19,851 nucleotides of DNA from JBBCJM01 sp037190175 (GCA_037190175.1 JBBCJM010000227.1:1-19851), one strand, 5' to 3'. Shown: positions 5,877 to 13,270, counted from the stretch's first letter. The notes: generated from the sequence alone by a model not told the origin. A program made the numbers and translations.

Positions 5877-6557
5877 CTACTGCTTCAGGAGGTAGAAGGT
5901 GCCGCCCCCCACGATGTCGGAGAACCCGCCAGCCTCGATCCCCACCATCGAGGCCGGGCCGGTCGCGGCGGCACCGCTGGAGCCGAAGAACGCGCCCCCC
6001 AGATTCAGGATCACGTCGCCGGTCAGCGTCTCGCCACCCAGTTCGCCCGAGAGCTGGCCGCCCATCCCGATGTTCAACGCGCCGTTGGTGAAGGTGCCCA
6101 CGCCCGGAACAGTGGTGGTGGCGGACGACACCGTGGCCGGAAGCCCGCCCGCACCCGCGGTCAGGGTGCCGGTCAGGTTCTGGCGGCCGCCCGAGGTCTC
6201 CACCACGAAGTTCGTGGCGGTGCCCGAAACGTTGGCCGGGTCCATCACCCCCGCGGCGCGGAAATCGACGTCGAGGTCGATGTCGGCGGTCAGCTTGCCC
6301 TGCGGGTCGCTGGAACCGCCCGGCGAGGCGTCGTAGAGATCCATCTGCGCCTGCCCGCGATAGCTGGCCGAGCCGGAGGTCGGCATGTCGGTGGTGGGCG
6401 CCTTGCCGGCCATCGCGGCGTCGTAGCTGGCCTGGTAGCTGCCGCCACCCCCGCCGCCTCCGCCGCCGCCTCCCCCGCCGCCGCCGCCTCCCCCGCCGCC
6501 GCAGGCGGAAAGCGCGGTGGCGGCCAGAAGCGCCGCTGCAAGTCCTGTCGTTCGCAT
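5877..6557 (-). CDS. Poly-glycine surface lipoprotein, TbpB-like (likely Slam substrate)
   Basis: A 226-residue lipoprotein. The signal peptide ends in the lipobox LSAC with C19 lipidated, followed at once by 20 glycines (20-39), a flexible tether typical of surface-anchored lipoproteins. The rest is a glycine-, serine- and threonine-rich beta protein. Near the C-terminus, GAFFGSSGAAATGP resembles the GxFxG..A.E.GG motif of the TbpB/factor H-binding barrel fold, and the chain ends in a GGGTFYLLKQ strand. It is the first gene of a two-gene unit with the Slam-type barrel. The ATG at 6557 follows AAGGA at 8 bases spacing. Two strong hairpins lie in its leader. The ligand is unknown and nothing shows that it binds transferrin. 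Confidence 0.78.
   Translation of the reverse strand: MRTTGLAAALLAATALSACGGGGGGGGGGGGGGGGGGGGSYQASYDAAMAGKAPTTDMPTSGSASYRGQAQMDLYDASPGGSSDPQGKLTADIDLDVDFRAAGVMDPANVSGTATNFVVETSGGRQNLTGTLTAGAGGLPATVSSATTTVPGVGTFTNGALNIGMGGQLSGELGGETLTGDVILNLGGAFFGSSGAAATGPASMVGIEAGGFSDIVGGGTFYLLKQ
6441..6500 (-). repeat. GGN codon tract encoding 20 consecutive glycines
   Basis: Sixty bases of GGC, GGG, GGA and GGT codons make the Gly20 tether of the lipoprotein. The mix of codons breaks the pure triplet repeat, but runs of GGC remain, so in-frame length changes by slippage are plausible. Confidence 0.85.
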
Positions 6558-6576
6558 GAGGTCAGTCCTTTCCCGT

Positions 6577-6622
6577 CCGCCGCACTCGGGTGCGGCGGGT
6601 TGTCGGCCCCCCTGCGGGGGGC
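6577..6622 (-). promoter_or_regulatory. Two tandem leader hairpins upstream of the lipoprotein gene
   Basis: Hairpin A pairs 6577-6585 with 6590-6598 (9 bp, 4-base loop). Hairpin B pairs 6606-6612 with 6616-6622 (7 bp, 3-base loop). Both lie just upstream of the ribosome binding site (6566-6570) and would be in the 5' leader of the cassette mRNA. They may stabilise the message or control translation. No promoter is clear upstream of them. Confidence 0.5.
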
Positions 6623-6722
6623 TGTTGCACCTGGATGCGGGCCCGCCGGGAGACCCTAGGCGGCCGGCCCCTTCGCGTCGAATGACAAAGCCCGTCACGA
6701 AATCAGCGGGTTGCGCTTGGCG

Positions 6723-6751
6723 TGGACAGCCGCCGCCGTTTGCGCTAACTC
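6723..6751 (+). promoter_or_regulatory. Putative eda promoter, TGGACA-N17-TAACTC
   Basis: TGGACA at 6723-6728 and TAACTC at 6746-6751 are 17 bases apart and would start transcription about 22 bases before the ATG. The -10 is weak. The layout with a LacI-type operator mirrors the edd promoter, which supports it. Confidence 0.4.
6738..6749. promoter_or_regulatory. LacI-family operator upstream of eda (CceR-type)
   Basis: GTTTGCGCTAAC differs by one base from the perfect palindrome GTTAGCGCTAAC and shares its shape with the edd operator. It overlaps the proposed -10 box, so the same repressor could control both genes although they are now apart. Confidence 0.5.
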
Positions 6752-6779
6752 CACCCGGACACCACCGGAGGACCCCGCC

Positions 6780-7421
6780 ATGACCCCCGCCGAGCAATCC
6801 GCCGCCGCGCTGGAACTCTGCCGGCTGGCCCCGGTGATCCCGGTGCTGATCGTGGAGGATGCCGGGTCCGCCGCCGGGCTGGCCCGGGCATTGGTGGCCG
6901 GCGGCCTGCCGGCGCTGGAGGTCACCCTGCGCACCCCCGCCGCGCTGGACGCGATCCGGGCGATGGCCGAGGTGCCGGGCGGCGTGGTGGGCGCGGGCAC
7001 GCTGCTGACCGCGGCGGACGTGCGGGCGGCCAAGGCGGCCGGGGCGAAGTTCGGCGTCTCGCCCGGCGCCACGCCCGCGATCCTCGACGCCTGCGAGGCC
7101 GAGGGGCTGCCGCTGCTGCCCGGGGCCGCCACGCCATCCGAGGCGATGCGGCTGCTGGAAGCCGGCTATACGGTGCAGAAGTTCTTCCCCGCGGAACAGG
7201 CCGGCGGCGCGGCCTTCCTGAGGGCGCTGTCCTCCCCCCTGCCCCAGATCCGCTTCTGCCCCACCGGCGGGATCACGCCCGCGCTGGCGCCCACCTATCT
7301 TTCCCTGCCCAACGTGCTCTGCGTCGGCGGCTCATGGGTGGCGCCGAAGGAGGCGGTGACGGCGGGCGACTGGGGCCGGATCACCGCGCTGGCGGCCGAG
7401 GCGGCACGGCTGGCGCGGTAG
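6780..7421 (+). CDS. eda: KDPG aldolase (2-keto-3-deoxy-6-phosphogluconate aldolase)
   Basis: A cytoplasmic class I aldolase that splits 2-keto-3-deoxy-6-phosphogluconate into pyruvate and glyceraldehyde 3-phosphate, completing the Entner-Doudoroff pathway begun by edd. It has 213 residues, the same as E. coli Eda. The catalytic segments are E47 and R51 in LEVTLRT, the GAGT loop near residue 72, K134 in VQKFFPAE as the Schiff-base lysine, and the CPTGGI phosphate-binding turn. The ATG at 6780 follows GGAGGA (6767-6772); an ATG further upstream at 6711 would lie before the promoter and lacks such a site. The same protein may also cleave 4-hydroxy-2-oxoglutarate, as in other bacteria. Confidence 0.95.
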   Translation: MTPAEQSAAALELCRLAPVIPVLIVEDAGSAAGLARALVAGGLPALEVTLRTPAALDAIRAMAEVPGGVVGAGTLLTAADVRAAKAAGAKFGVSPGATPAILDACEAEGLPLLPGAATPSEAMRLLEAGYTVQKFFPAEQAGGAAFLRALSSPLPQIRFCPTGGITPALAPTYLSLPNVLCVGGSWVAPKEAVTAGDWGRITALAAEAARLAR

Positions 7422-7424
7422 AGG

Positions 7425-7497
7425 CGGCGCTCCTCGGCCCTCACGGGTGCCCGTCGCCATGGTTGGTCCAGCGAGAATCGCCCGTAAGGGAGCGCCG
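7425..7497. terminator. Long stem-loop between convergent eda and the hypothetical gene
   Basis: CGGCGCTCC (7425-7433) pairs with GGAGCGCCG (7489-7497), and CCCTCACGGG pairs with CCCGTAAGGG inside it with one mismatch. This gives a bulged stem lying between two converging genes, so a two-way terminator is likely. There is no T tract. Confidence 0.45.
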
Positions 7498-7505
7498 AGC
7501 GGTCC

Positions 7506-7772
7506 CTACCCCACCCGCCCCGCCCGGCCGCCCCGCCGGCGTGCCACCGGCGCGGCCTCCACGCCGGCGCGCAGGATCGCGGTCATCGGGTGGTCCTCGC
7601 CGCCGTATCGGCCCAGCAGCCGCCCCAGCGCGGCCTGCGCATCGGCCCCGGGCGGCAGGCTCAGGGCCCAGTCGATCAGCAGCATCCGGCATTCCGGCGG
7701 GCCGATCCCCTCGATGCGATAGACCTCGCGGATCAGCCCCTTGGGATCGTCCGGGTCCTGCGCCTCATCCAT
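7506..7772 (-). CDS. Short conserved hypothetical protein downstream of glnE
   Basis: An 88-residue protein starting at the ATG at 7772, which overlaps the last 8 bases of glnE, so the two are translationally coupled. The first half is acidic, with DPDDPKGLIREVYRIEGI, then a PPECRMLLIDWALSLPPG segment that looks like the conserved core. The C-terminus is rich in arginine and glycine. There is no signal peptide or membrane span. I recall similar short proteins next to glnE in Rhodobacterales but know no function. A start at 7787 is possible but would extend the overlap. Confidence 0.7.
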   Translation of the reverse strand: MDEAQDPDDPKGLIREVYRIEGIGPPECRMLLIDWALSLPPGADAQAALGRLLGRYGGEDHPMTAILRAGVEAAPVARRRGGRAGRVG

Positions 7773-10548
7773 CCGCGGCCTCCACACCCGAGGGCAGTCT
7801 GGCGTCGATCACCGCCGCGGCCGCCGCCGTTTCCGCCGCCACGCGGGCGGAAAGCGACGCGGCATCGGCCTCGCCCGTCTCGCGCAGCAGGAAGGCGCGG
7901 CCGCCCTCGCCCAGCTTCTCCATCTCCAGCACCCGGTCGGTCAGCAGCCGCGTGCCCGCCTGCAACCGCCAGCACAGCCGATAGGCCGAAAGCAGCGCGG
8001 CCTCGTCCTGCGAGGCCAGGAACCCCGCGCGCAGCCCGGCGCGCAGCTGCGCCTCCACCCGCCGGGCGGGGTCGCCGGCCTTCAAGGCACAGGTCTGGGC
8101 CAGCAGCTCGATGTCCATCAGCCGGCCCGGGCCGTTCTTGGCCTCCCACGACCCCTCCGCCGGCTTCGCCGCCCGCAGCCGCGCCCGCATCGCCGCGACA
8201 TCGGGGATGACCTTCTCCGCCCCGCCCTTGGCGGCCAGCACCTGCCGCCGCACCGCCTCCACCTCCGCGCCCAGCCCCCGCTCGCCCGCCAGCACCCGGG
8301 CGCGGGTCAGCGCCAGGTGTTCCCAGGTCCAGGCCTCGGTCATCTGGTAGCCGGTGAAGGATTGCAAGGAGGTCGCCACCGGCCCCTGCCGGCCCGAGGG
8401 GCGCAGCCGCATGTCGACCTCGTAAAGCCGCCCCTCGGCCATCTGCGCGGTGACCGCGGTGACCAGCGCCTGCGTCAGCCGGGCGAAATAGGGCCGCGCG
8501 GCCAAGGGGCGGGGCCCCTCGCTCGCCTCCTGCCCCGCGGCGTCGTAGATCACGATGAGGTCGAGGTCCGAGCCCGCATTGAGCCGCCCCGCGCCCAGCG
8601 AGCCCATCCCCACCACCACCGCACCCCGGCCCGGCGCGGCCCCGTGTTTCCCCGCGAACTCGGCCGAGACCACCGGCCACAGCGCCAGCAGCACCGCCTC
8701 GGCCAGGTCGGCATAGAGCTTGCCCGCCTCGAAGGCGTCGATCAGCCCGCGCAGGTGGTGCACGCCCACCCGGAAATGCCATTCCTTCATCCGCGCCCGC
8801 AGCCGGTCCAGCTTGCGCTCGTAGTCGGCGGCCCCCGCCATGGCCGCGCCCAGGTCCACCGCCAGGTCCGCCACCCCCGGCCAGGCGGCCCAGAACGACC
8901 CGCCGATCACCGCATCCAGCACCGCGGCGTTGCGGGACAGGTAACGGGCCAGCGCCGGAGAGGTCCCGGCGATGTCGACGATCAGGTCGATCAGCACCGG
9001 GTTGGCCTCGAACAGCGCGAAGAGCTGGGCGCCCGCGGGCAGCCCGCGCAGGAAACCGTCCAGCGCCACCAGCGCCTCGCCCGGGTTCGCCGCCCGCTCC
9101 AGCCGGCGCAGCAGCTGCGGGCGCAGCCGGCGGAAGCTGGCCTGCGCCCGGTCGGACTTCAGCGCCGGATAGCTGGGCCATTGCGCCACGATCCCCTGCG
9201 CCTCGGCGCCAAGCTCCGGCCCGGCTTCCGCCTCGCCCGGGGCGAAGAACCCGCCGGTCAGCCGCTCCACCCGCCCCAGCCGCTCCAGCAGGCGCCTGCG
9301 GAAGGCCGCGGTGTCGCCCTCGCCGCAGAGCCGCGCGACCCGCTCCACCCCCTCGGCGCTCGCGGGCATGGCATGGGTCTGGGCGTCGTTCACCATCTGC
9401 AACCGATGCTCGATCTCGCGATGCGCGCGGTAGTGGTCGGTCAGTTCCGCCGCCACCTCGCCCGGCACCCAGCCGCGGGCGGCCAGCGCGGCGAGGCCGC
9501 CGACGGTCGTGGGATCCCGCAGCATCGGGTCGCGGCCCCCGGCGATCAGCTGCCTTGTCTGGGTGAAGAACTCGATCTCGCGGATCCCACCCTGCCCCAG
9601 CTTCATGTCGTGGCCCTCGACCGCGATCGGCCCGTGCAGGTGGCGATGGTCGCGGATGCGCAGGCGCATGTCGTGGGCGTCCTGGATCGCGGCGAAGTCC
9701 AGGTGCCGGCGCCAGACGAAGGGCACCAGCCGGCGCTGGAACCTTTGCCCCGCGGCGAGGTCGCCTGCGCAGGGCCGCGCCTTGATCCAGGCCGCGCGTT
9801 CCCAGGTGCGGCCCTCGGCCTCGTAGTACGCCTCCGCCGCGGCCATCGAGATGCAGACCGGGGTGACGGCGGCGTCGGGGCGCAGCCGCAGGTCGGTGCG
9901 GAACACGTAGCCCTCGGCGGTGTGGTCGGAAATCCAGGCGCAGAGCCTGCGGGTGACGCGGATGAAGGCCGCGCGCGCCTCGTGCTCCTGCCCGGGATAG
10001 CGGGTTTCGTCGTAAAGGCAGATCAGGTCGATGTCCGAGGAATAGTTGAGCTCCCGCGCACCGCCCTTGCCCATGGCGAAGATCACCATGCCCGCGCCCT
10101 CCGCCGCCGTTTCGGGCGGGGCGGGCAGCCTGCCGCGGCGGATCTCCTCGGCCACCAGGCGGGAGAGCGAGAGCGAGAGCGCCCGGTCGGCCAGGTCGGT
10201 CAGCGCGCCGGTCACTTCCTCCAGCCCCCAGACCCCGCCCAGGTCGGCCAGGGCGGTCAAGAGCGCCACCCGCGCCTTGGCCTGCCGCAGCGCCGCGGGC
10301 AGGTCGGCGGCCGCGTCGAGCGGCGCCAGCACCGCCGCCAGCGCGGTCTCGGGCGAGAGCGCCAGCGCCACCCGCAGCCACTCCGCCTCGCGCCCGATCA
10401 GCCCCTTCAGGAACGGGCTGCCCCCCGCCGCCCCGGCGATCAGCCCGCGCAGTTCCGGGGAAAGCTCGGCAAAGCCCCGCGCGGCATCCTCGCCCGCGGC
10501 AGGATCGAAGGGGATGGGCGCGCGGGTCAGTCGGGCGGCGAAGGGCAT
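7765..10548 (-). CDS. glnE: Glutamine synthetase adenylyltransferase/deadenylase
   Basis: A 927-residue enzyme that adds AMP to, and removes it from, glutamine synthetase in response to PII protein and glutamine, so it sets ammonium assimilation. It contains two nucleotidyltransferase domains. The N-terminal one has MGKGGARELNYSSDIDLI with D172 and D174 (deadenylation). The C-terminal one has the GSDLDLIVIYD motif with D661 and D663 (adenylylation). The length is close to the 946 of E. coli GlnE. The frame stays open far upstream; I chose the second of two adjacent ATGs (10551 or 10548) because the protein then begins MPFAARLTRAP, as in relatives. No good ribosome binding site is visible. It overlaps the short hypothetical gene downstream. 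Confidence 0.93.
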   Translation of the reverse strand: MPFAARLTRAPIPFDPAAGEDAARGFAELSPELRGLIAGAAGGSPFLKGLIGREAEWLRVALALSPETALAAVLAPLDAAADLPAALRQAKARVALLTALADLGGVWGLEEVTGALTDLADRALSLSLSRLVAEEIRRGRLPAPPETAAEGAGMVIFAMGKGGARELNYSSDIDLICLYDETRYPGQEHEARAAFIRVTRRLCAWISDHTAEGYVFRTDLRLRPDAAVTPVCISMAAAEAYYEAEGRTWERAAWIKARPCAGDLAAGQRFQRRLVPFVWRRHLDFAAIQDAHDMRLRIRDHRHLHGPIAVEGHDMKLGQGGIREIEFFTQTRQLIAGGRDPMLRDPTTVGGLAALAARGWVPGEVAAELTDHYRAHREIEHRLQMVNDAQTHAMPASAEGVERVARLCGEGDTAAFRRRLLERLGRVERLTGGFFAPGEAEAGPELGAEAQGIVAQWPSYPALKSDRAQASFRRLRPQLLRRLERAANPGEALVALDGFLRGLPAGAQLFALFEANPVLIDLIVDIAGTSPALARYLSRNAAVLDAVIGGSFWAAWPGVADLAVDLGAAMAGAADYERKLDRLRARMKEWHFRVGVHHLRGLIDAFEAGKLYADLAEAVLLALWPVVSAEFAGKHGAAPGRGAVVVGMGSLGAGRLNAGSDLDLIVIYDAAGQEASEGPRPLAARPYFARLTQALVTAVTAQMAEGRLYEVDMRLRPSGRQGPVATSLQSFTGYQMTEAWTWEHLALTRARVLAGERGLGAEVEAVRRQVLAAKGGAEKVIPDVAAMRARLRAAKPAEGSWEAKNGPGRLMDIELLAQTCALKAGDPARRVEAQLRAGLRAGFLASQDEAALLSAYRLCWRLQAGTRLLTDRVLEMEKLGEGGRAFLLRETGEADAASLSARVAAETAAAAAVIDARLPSGVEAADG

Positions 10549-10666
10549 CATCCGCGCAGCATCGCCGCAGCCGCAGGGGCTTGCAACCGCCCGCAGGCGC
10601 GGCCAACCTGCGCGGCATGTCGGCCACCCCTCCCCCTGCGAAACGGTTTGCGGTTCCCCGCACCTG

Positions 10667-10720
10667 CTTTCTTTGGTGTCACAAATATCCTGCGGGGGTC
10701 CGGGGGTGCGAAACCCCCGG
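10667..10720 (-). repeat. Composite intergenic repeat, copy 1
   Basis: On the minus strand it reads as a hairpin (CCGGGGGT/ACCCCCGG, 10700-10720, loop TTCGC), then a GGACCCCCGCAGGATATTTG box, then CCAAAGAAAG. The same order of parts is found at 13271-13319. This copy lies between the divergent glnE and ybaK-like genes, so it is not at a gene's 3' end. Confidence 0.6.
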
Positions 10721-10747
10721 GGACCGCCACGATGAGCAACGCCAGCG

Positions 10748-11215
10748 ATGAGAAGCCTCGCCCGCGTCACCGCCGCCTGCGCCGCCGCCGGGGTGCCTGT
10801 CGCGCCGCTGGAGATGCCGGGCGAGACGCGCACCGCCGAACAGGCCGCCGCGGCCGCGGGCTGCGCGCTCGACCAGATCGTCAAGTCGATCCTCTTCGCC
10901 GGCACGGCCAGCGGGCGGCTCGCGCTCTTCCTGACCGCCGGCGGCAACCGGGTCGATCCCGCGCTCGCCTCAAGGCTGGCGGGCGAGGCGCTGGGGCGGG
11001 CGGATGCCGGCCAGGTGCGCGCGGTCACCGGCTTTGCCATCGGCGGGGTGGCGCCGGTCGGGCATCTGACGCCCCTGCCGGTCTGGATGGACCCGCGGCT
11101 CTTCGATTTCCCCACCGTCTGGGCAGCGGCCGGCACGCCCCGGCACATCTTCGCCATCGCGCCGCGGGATCTCCACCGCATCACCGGCGCCACAACGGCG
11201 GCCTTCTGCGCCTGA
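10748..11215 (+). CDS. YbaK/EbsC family aminoacyl-tRNA deacylase-like protein
   Basis: A 155-residue protein of the YbaK/ProX editing fold, whose members remove wrongly attached amino acids from tRNA (for example Cys from tRNA-Pro). The catalytic lysine is probably K46 in LDQIVKSILF. The substrate loop is the GGVAPVGH segment (100-107). The length matches stand-alone members. An in-frame stop at 10733-10735 leaves 10748 as the only sensible ATG, yet there is no clear ribosome binding site before it. It stands alone between glnE (divergent) and the DUF2852 gene. The exact tRNA substrate cannot be told from the sequence. Confidence 0.85.
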   Translation: MRSLARVTAACAAAGVPVAPLEMPGETRTAEQAAAAAGCALDQIVKSILFAGTASGRLALFLTAGGNRVDPALASRLAGEALGRADAGQVRAVTGFAIGGVAPVGHLTPLPVWMDPRLFDFPTVWAAAGTPRHIFAIAPRDLHRITGATTAAFCA

Positions 11216-11300
11216 TGCCCCGTCGGATCAACGGGTTGCGCCGACATCGGCGGAAATGTGAATTTCCTTAACATTGCCTCTTGATTTCCGGCCCGACCAT

Positions 11301-11312
11301 GGCAATCTTGCC
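11301..11312. promoter_or_regulatory. Small palindrome upstream of the DUF2852 gene
   Basis: GGCAATCTTGCC is a 5-2-5 inverted repeat 47 bases before the start codon, in a relatively AT-rich spacer (11216-11358) that must hold the DUF2852 promoter. It may be an operator. I see no clear -35/-10 pair. Confidence 0.3.
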
Positions 11313-11358
11313 TCATGTGAAGACGATAAACATTCACCCCGCACCCGGAGGCTCACCC

Positions 11359-11838
11359 ATGACCACCGCCACCACCGCAACCTATCCCGGCGGCCCCATC
11401 GGCTGGCTGCGCCGGGGCGAGGCCTGGCTCGACGGCTACGGCCGCCCGGCCTGGATCGCCGCCACCATCGCCGGCTTCGTGGTCTTCTGGCCCGCCGGTC
11501 TCGCCCTTCTCGCCTATGCCATCTGGAGCCACCGCATGTTCGGACGTGCCTGCCGCCACTCCCGCCACAGCCACCGCCAGGATTTCCACGCCATCCGCGG
11601 CGCCATGCGGCCCTCGGGCAACATCGCCTTCGACGCCTACAAGACCGAGACCCTGCGCCGGCTGACCGAGGAGCAGGAGGCCTTCGAAGCCTTCCTGCAG
11701 CGCCTGCGCGCGGCGAAGGACAAGACCGAGTTCGACGCCTTCATGGAGGAACGCGCCCGCGGCGTGGCCGACGAGGCCCGCGAGCGCGAGGAACCCGCCG
11801 AGCGTCGGGAACCGGGTCACCCCGCCGCGGGTTACTGA
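11359..11838 (+). CDS. DUF2852 domain membrane protein
   Basis: A 159-residue protein of the DUF2852 family, common in alphaproteobacteria and of unknown function. Residues 32-55 form one membrane helix (about WIAATIAGF to LLAYAIW). A basic, histidine-rich stretch follows (ACRHSRHSHRQDFH), then a charged helical C-terminal half with PSGNIAFDAYKTETLRRL and a likely coiled coil at 95-130. The ATG at 11359 follows CCGGAGG; upstream in-frame ATGs lack a ribosome binding site and overlap the promoter region. It is followed by a strong terminator, so it is a single-gene unit. Confidence 0.8.
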   Translation: MTTATTATYPGGPIGWLRRGEAWLDGYGRPAWIAATIAGFVVFWPAGLALLAYAIWSHRMFGRACRHSRHSHRQDFHAIRGAMRPSGNIAFDAYKTETLRRLTEEQEAFEAFLQRLRAAKDKTEFDAFMEERARGVADEAREREEPAERREPGHPAAGY

Positions 11839-11862
11839 TCCACTTCCCTCGACCCTTCCCTC

Positions 11863-11894
11863 GGCCGGCGTCCCCCTGGGGCGCCGGCCCTTTT
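11863..11894 (+). terminator. Rho-independent terminator after the DUF2852 gene
   Basis: GGCCGGCG (11863-11870) pairs with CGCCGGCC (11882-11889), with extra C/G pairing inside, and a CTTTT tail follows. It starts 25 bases after the stop codon and ends only 14 bases before the RDD gene's ATG. Confidence 0.8.
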
Positions 11895-11908
11895 CCCCGG
11901 ATCCCCGC

Positions 11909-12337
11909 ATGTCCCTGCCCGACCCCGACCGCCATGCCGCGTTCTACCGCGGCGTCCCCGGCCGCCGCGCGCTGGCCTGGGTGGCGGACATGGTGCTGAC
12001 CGTGGCGCTCACCGCGCTGGCGCTGCCCTTCACCGGGTTCCTGGCGCTCTTCGTGCTGCTGCCCTTCTACGCCGTCATCTCCTTCCTCATGCGCTGGGCC
12101 ACGCTGTCGGCCTGGTCGGCCACGCCCGGCATGGCGCTGGCGGGGGTCGAGCTGCGCCGCTTCGACGGGGCGCGGCTCGACGGCGGCACCGCCTTCCTGC
12201 ACACGCTGGGCTATCACCTGAGCTGGATCGTCTTTCCCGTGCAGGCGCTGTCGGTGGTGCTGATGGCTGTGACCGCCCGCGGCCAGGGACTCAGCGACCT
12301 CGCGCTGGGCACCGTGGCGATCCGCCGGCCGGCCTGA
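11909..12337 (+). CDS. RDD family membrane protein
   Basis: A 142-residue inner-membrane protein. The RDD-type core is visible: RRALAWVADMVLTVAL begins the first helix (about 19-38), a second helix follows at 42-62, and a third sits near 100-122. The GMALAGVELRRFDG segment between them and the closing GQGLSDLALGTVAIRR are typical of the family. Some RDD proteins are linked to ion exchange, but most have no known role. The start codon follows the upstream terminator by 14 bases and has no obvious ribosome binding site, so transcription may begin very close to it. Confidence 0.85.
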   Translation: MSLPDPDRHAAFYRGVPGRRALAWVADMVLTVALTALALPFTGFLALFVLLPFYAVISFLMRWATLSAWSATPGMALAGVELRRFDGARLDGGTAFLHTLGYHLSWIVFPVQALSVVLMAVTARGQGLSDLALGTVAIRRPA

Positions 12338-12352
12338 CGTGCCGTACCCCCT

Positions 12353-12380
12353 TTGCGTCCCGCGCGGGGCTTGCTAGGCT
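12353..12380 (+). promoter_or_regulatory. Putative bpt promoter, TTGCGT-N16-TAGGCT
   Basis: TTGCGT at 12353-12358 and TAGGCT at 12375-12380, 16 bases apart, would start transcription about 30 bases before the bpt ATG at 12416. Confidence 0.45.
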
Positions 12381-12415
12381 GGCCGCGCCCGCCCCAGTGC
12401 CCCGCGATTTCCCCG

Positions 12416-13258
12416 ATGCGCCACACCCTGCCCCTTGCGCCCCAGTTCTATGTCACGGCCCCGCAGCCGTGCCCCTATCTGGACGGCCGGATGGAGCGCA
12501 AGCTGTTCACCGCGCTGCAGGGCGAACATGCGCAGAAGCTGAACGACACGCTGTCCAAGCAGGGCTTCCGGCGCAGCCAGAACGTGCTCTACCGCCCCTC
12601 CTGCGCCGAATGCTCGGCCTGCCTCTCGGCCCGGATCCGGGTGGCGGACTTCGCGCCGTCGCGCACCCAGCGCCGACTGATGAAGCGCAACCAGGATCTG
12701 CGGCGCAACGCCACCAGCCCCTGGGCCACCGAGGACCAGTTCGCGCTGTTCCGCCGCTATCTCGACGCCCGGCACGCCGAGGGCGGCATGGCCGACATGG
12801 ACATCTTCGAGTTCGCCGCGATGATCGAGGAAACCCCGATCCGCTCGCGCGTCATCGAATATACCCGCGCGGGGGCCGAGGCCGGGCGGCGGCTGGCCGC
12901 GGTCTGCCTGACCGACGTGTTCGACGACGGGCTTAGCATGGTCTATTCCTTCTACGACCCCGACCTGACGCCGCGCTCGCTGGGCACCTACCTGATCCTC
13001 GACCATATCGACATCGCGCGCGAGGCGGGGCTGCCTTACGTCTATCTGGGCTACTGGGTGCCGGGCAGCCGCAAGATGGGCTACAAGTCGGGCTTCGACG
13101 CGCTGGAGATCTACAAGGCCGGCCGCTGGCAGGAGATCGGCGACCCCGCCGACCACCGCGCCGAACTGCACCCGCTCTCGGTCGATCCCATCGCCGAACA
13201 GGTGGCCCGCATCAGCCTGCCCGACGGCCGCTCCGCCCGCGATCCCGCGCGGGGGTAA
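12416..13258 (+). CDS. bpt: Aspartate/glutamate leucyltransferase (N-end rule aminoacyl-transferase)
   Basis: A 280-residue member of the arginyl/leucyl-tRNA-protein transferase family. The bacterial Bpt type adds leucine from Leu-tRNA to proteins beginning with Asp or Glu, marking them for ClpS/ClpAP. The N-terminal cysteine region is visible: C19 in QPCPYL and the C63-C66-C69 cluster in RPSCAECSAC. The C-terminal acyl-transferase part carries LGTYLILDHI and the highly typical GYWVPGSRKMGYKSGF segment. The ATG at 12416 gives the usual MRHTLPLAPQFY start. The family name arginyltransferase is also used; the leucyl specificity is inferred from the bacterial branch. Confidence 0.92.
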   Translation: MRHTLPLAPQFYVTAPQPCPYLDGRMERKLFTALQGEHAQKLNDTLSKQGFRRSQNVLYRPSCAECSACLSARIRVADFAPSRTQRRLMKRNQDLRRNATSPWATEDQFALFRRYLDARHAEGGMADMDIFEFAAMIEETPIRSRVIEYTRAGAEAGRRLAAVCLTDVFDDGLSMVYSFYDPDLTPRSLGTYLILDHIDIAREAGLPYVYLGYWVPGSRKMGYKSGFDALEIYKAGRWQEIGDPADHRAELHPLSVDPIAEQVARISLPDGRSARDPARG

Positions 13259-13270
13259 GGGGACGGGGCG

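Noticed and set aside
6711..6779. Earlier start for eda at 6711
   Set aside because: It lies before the proposed promoter, has no ribosome binding site, and the ATG at 6780 with GGAGGA gives the usual 213-residue length.
7441..7505. Small RNA gene between eda and the hypothetical gene
   Set aside because: The region folds as one bulged stem typical of a two-way terminator, and no promoter is visible.
12214..12426. Minus-strand small ORF across the bpt promoter
   Set aside because: No ribosome binding site, biased composition, and overlap with the RDD gene and the bpt promoter.
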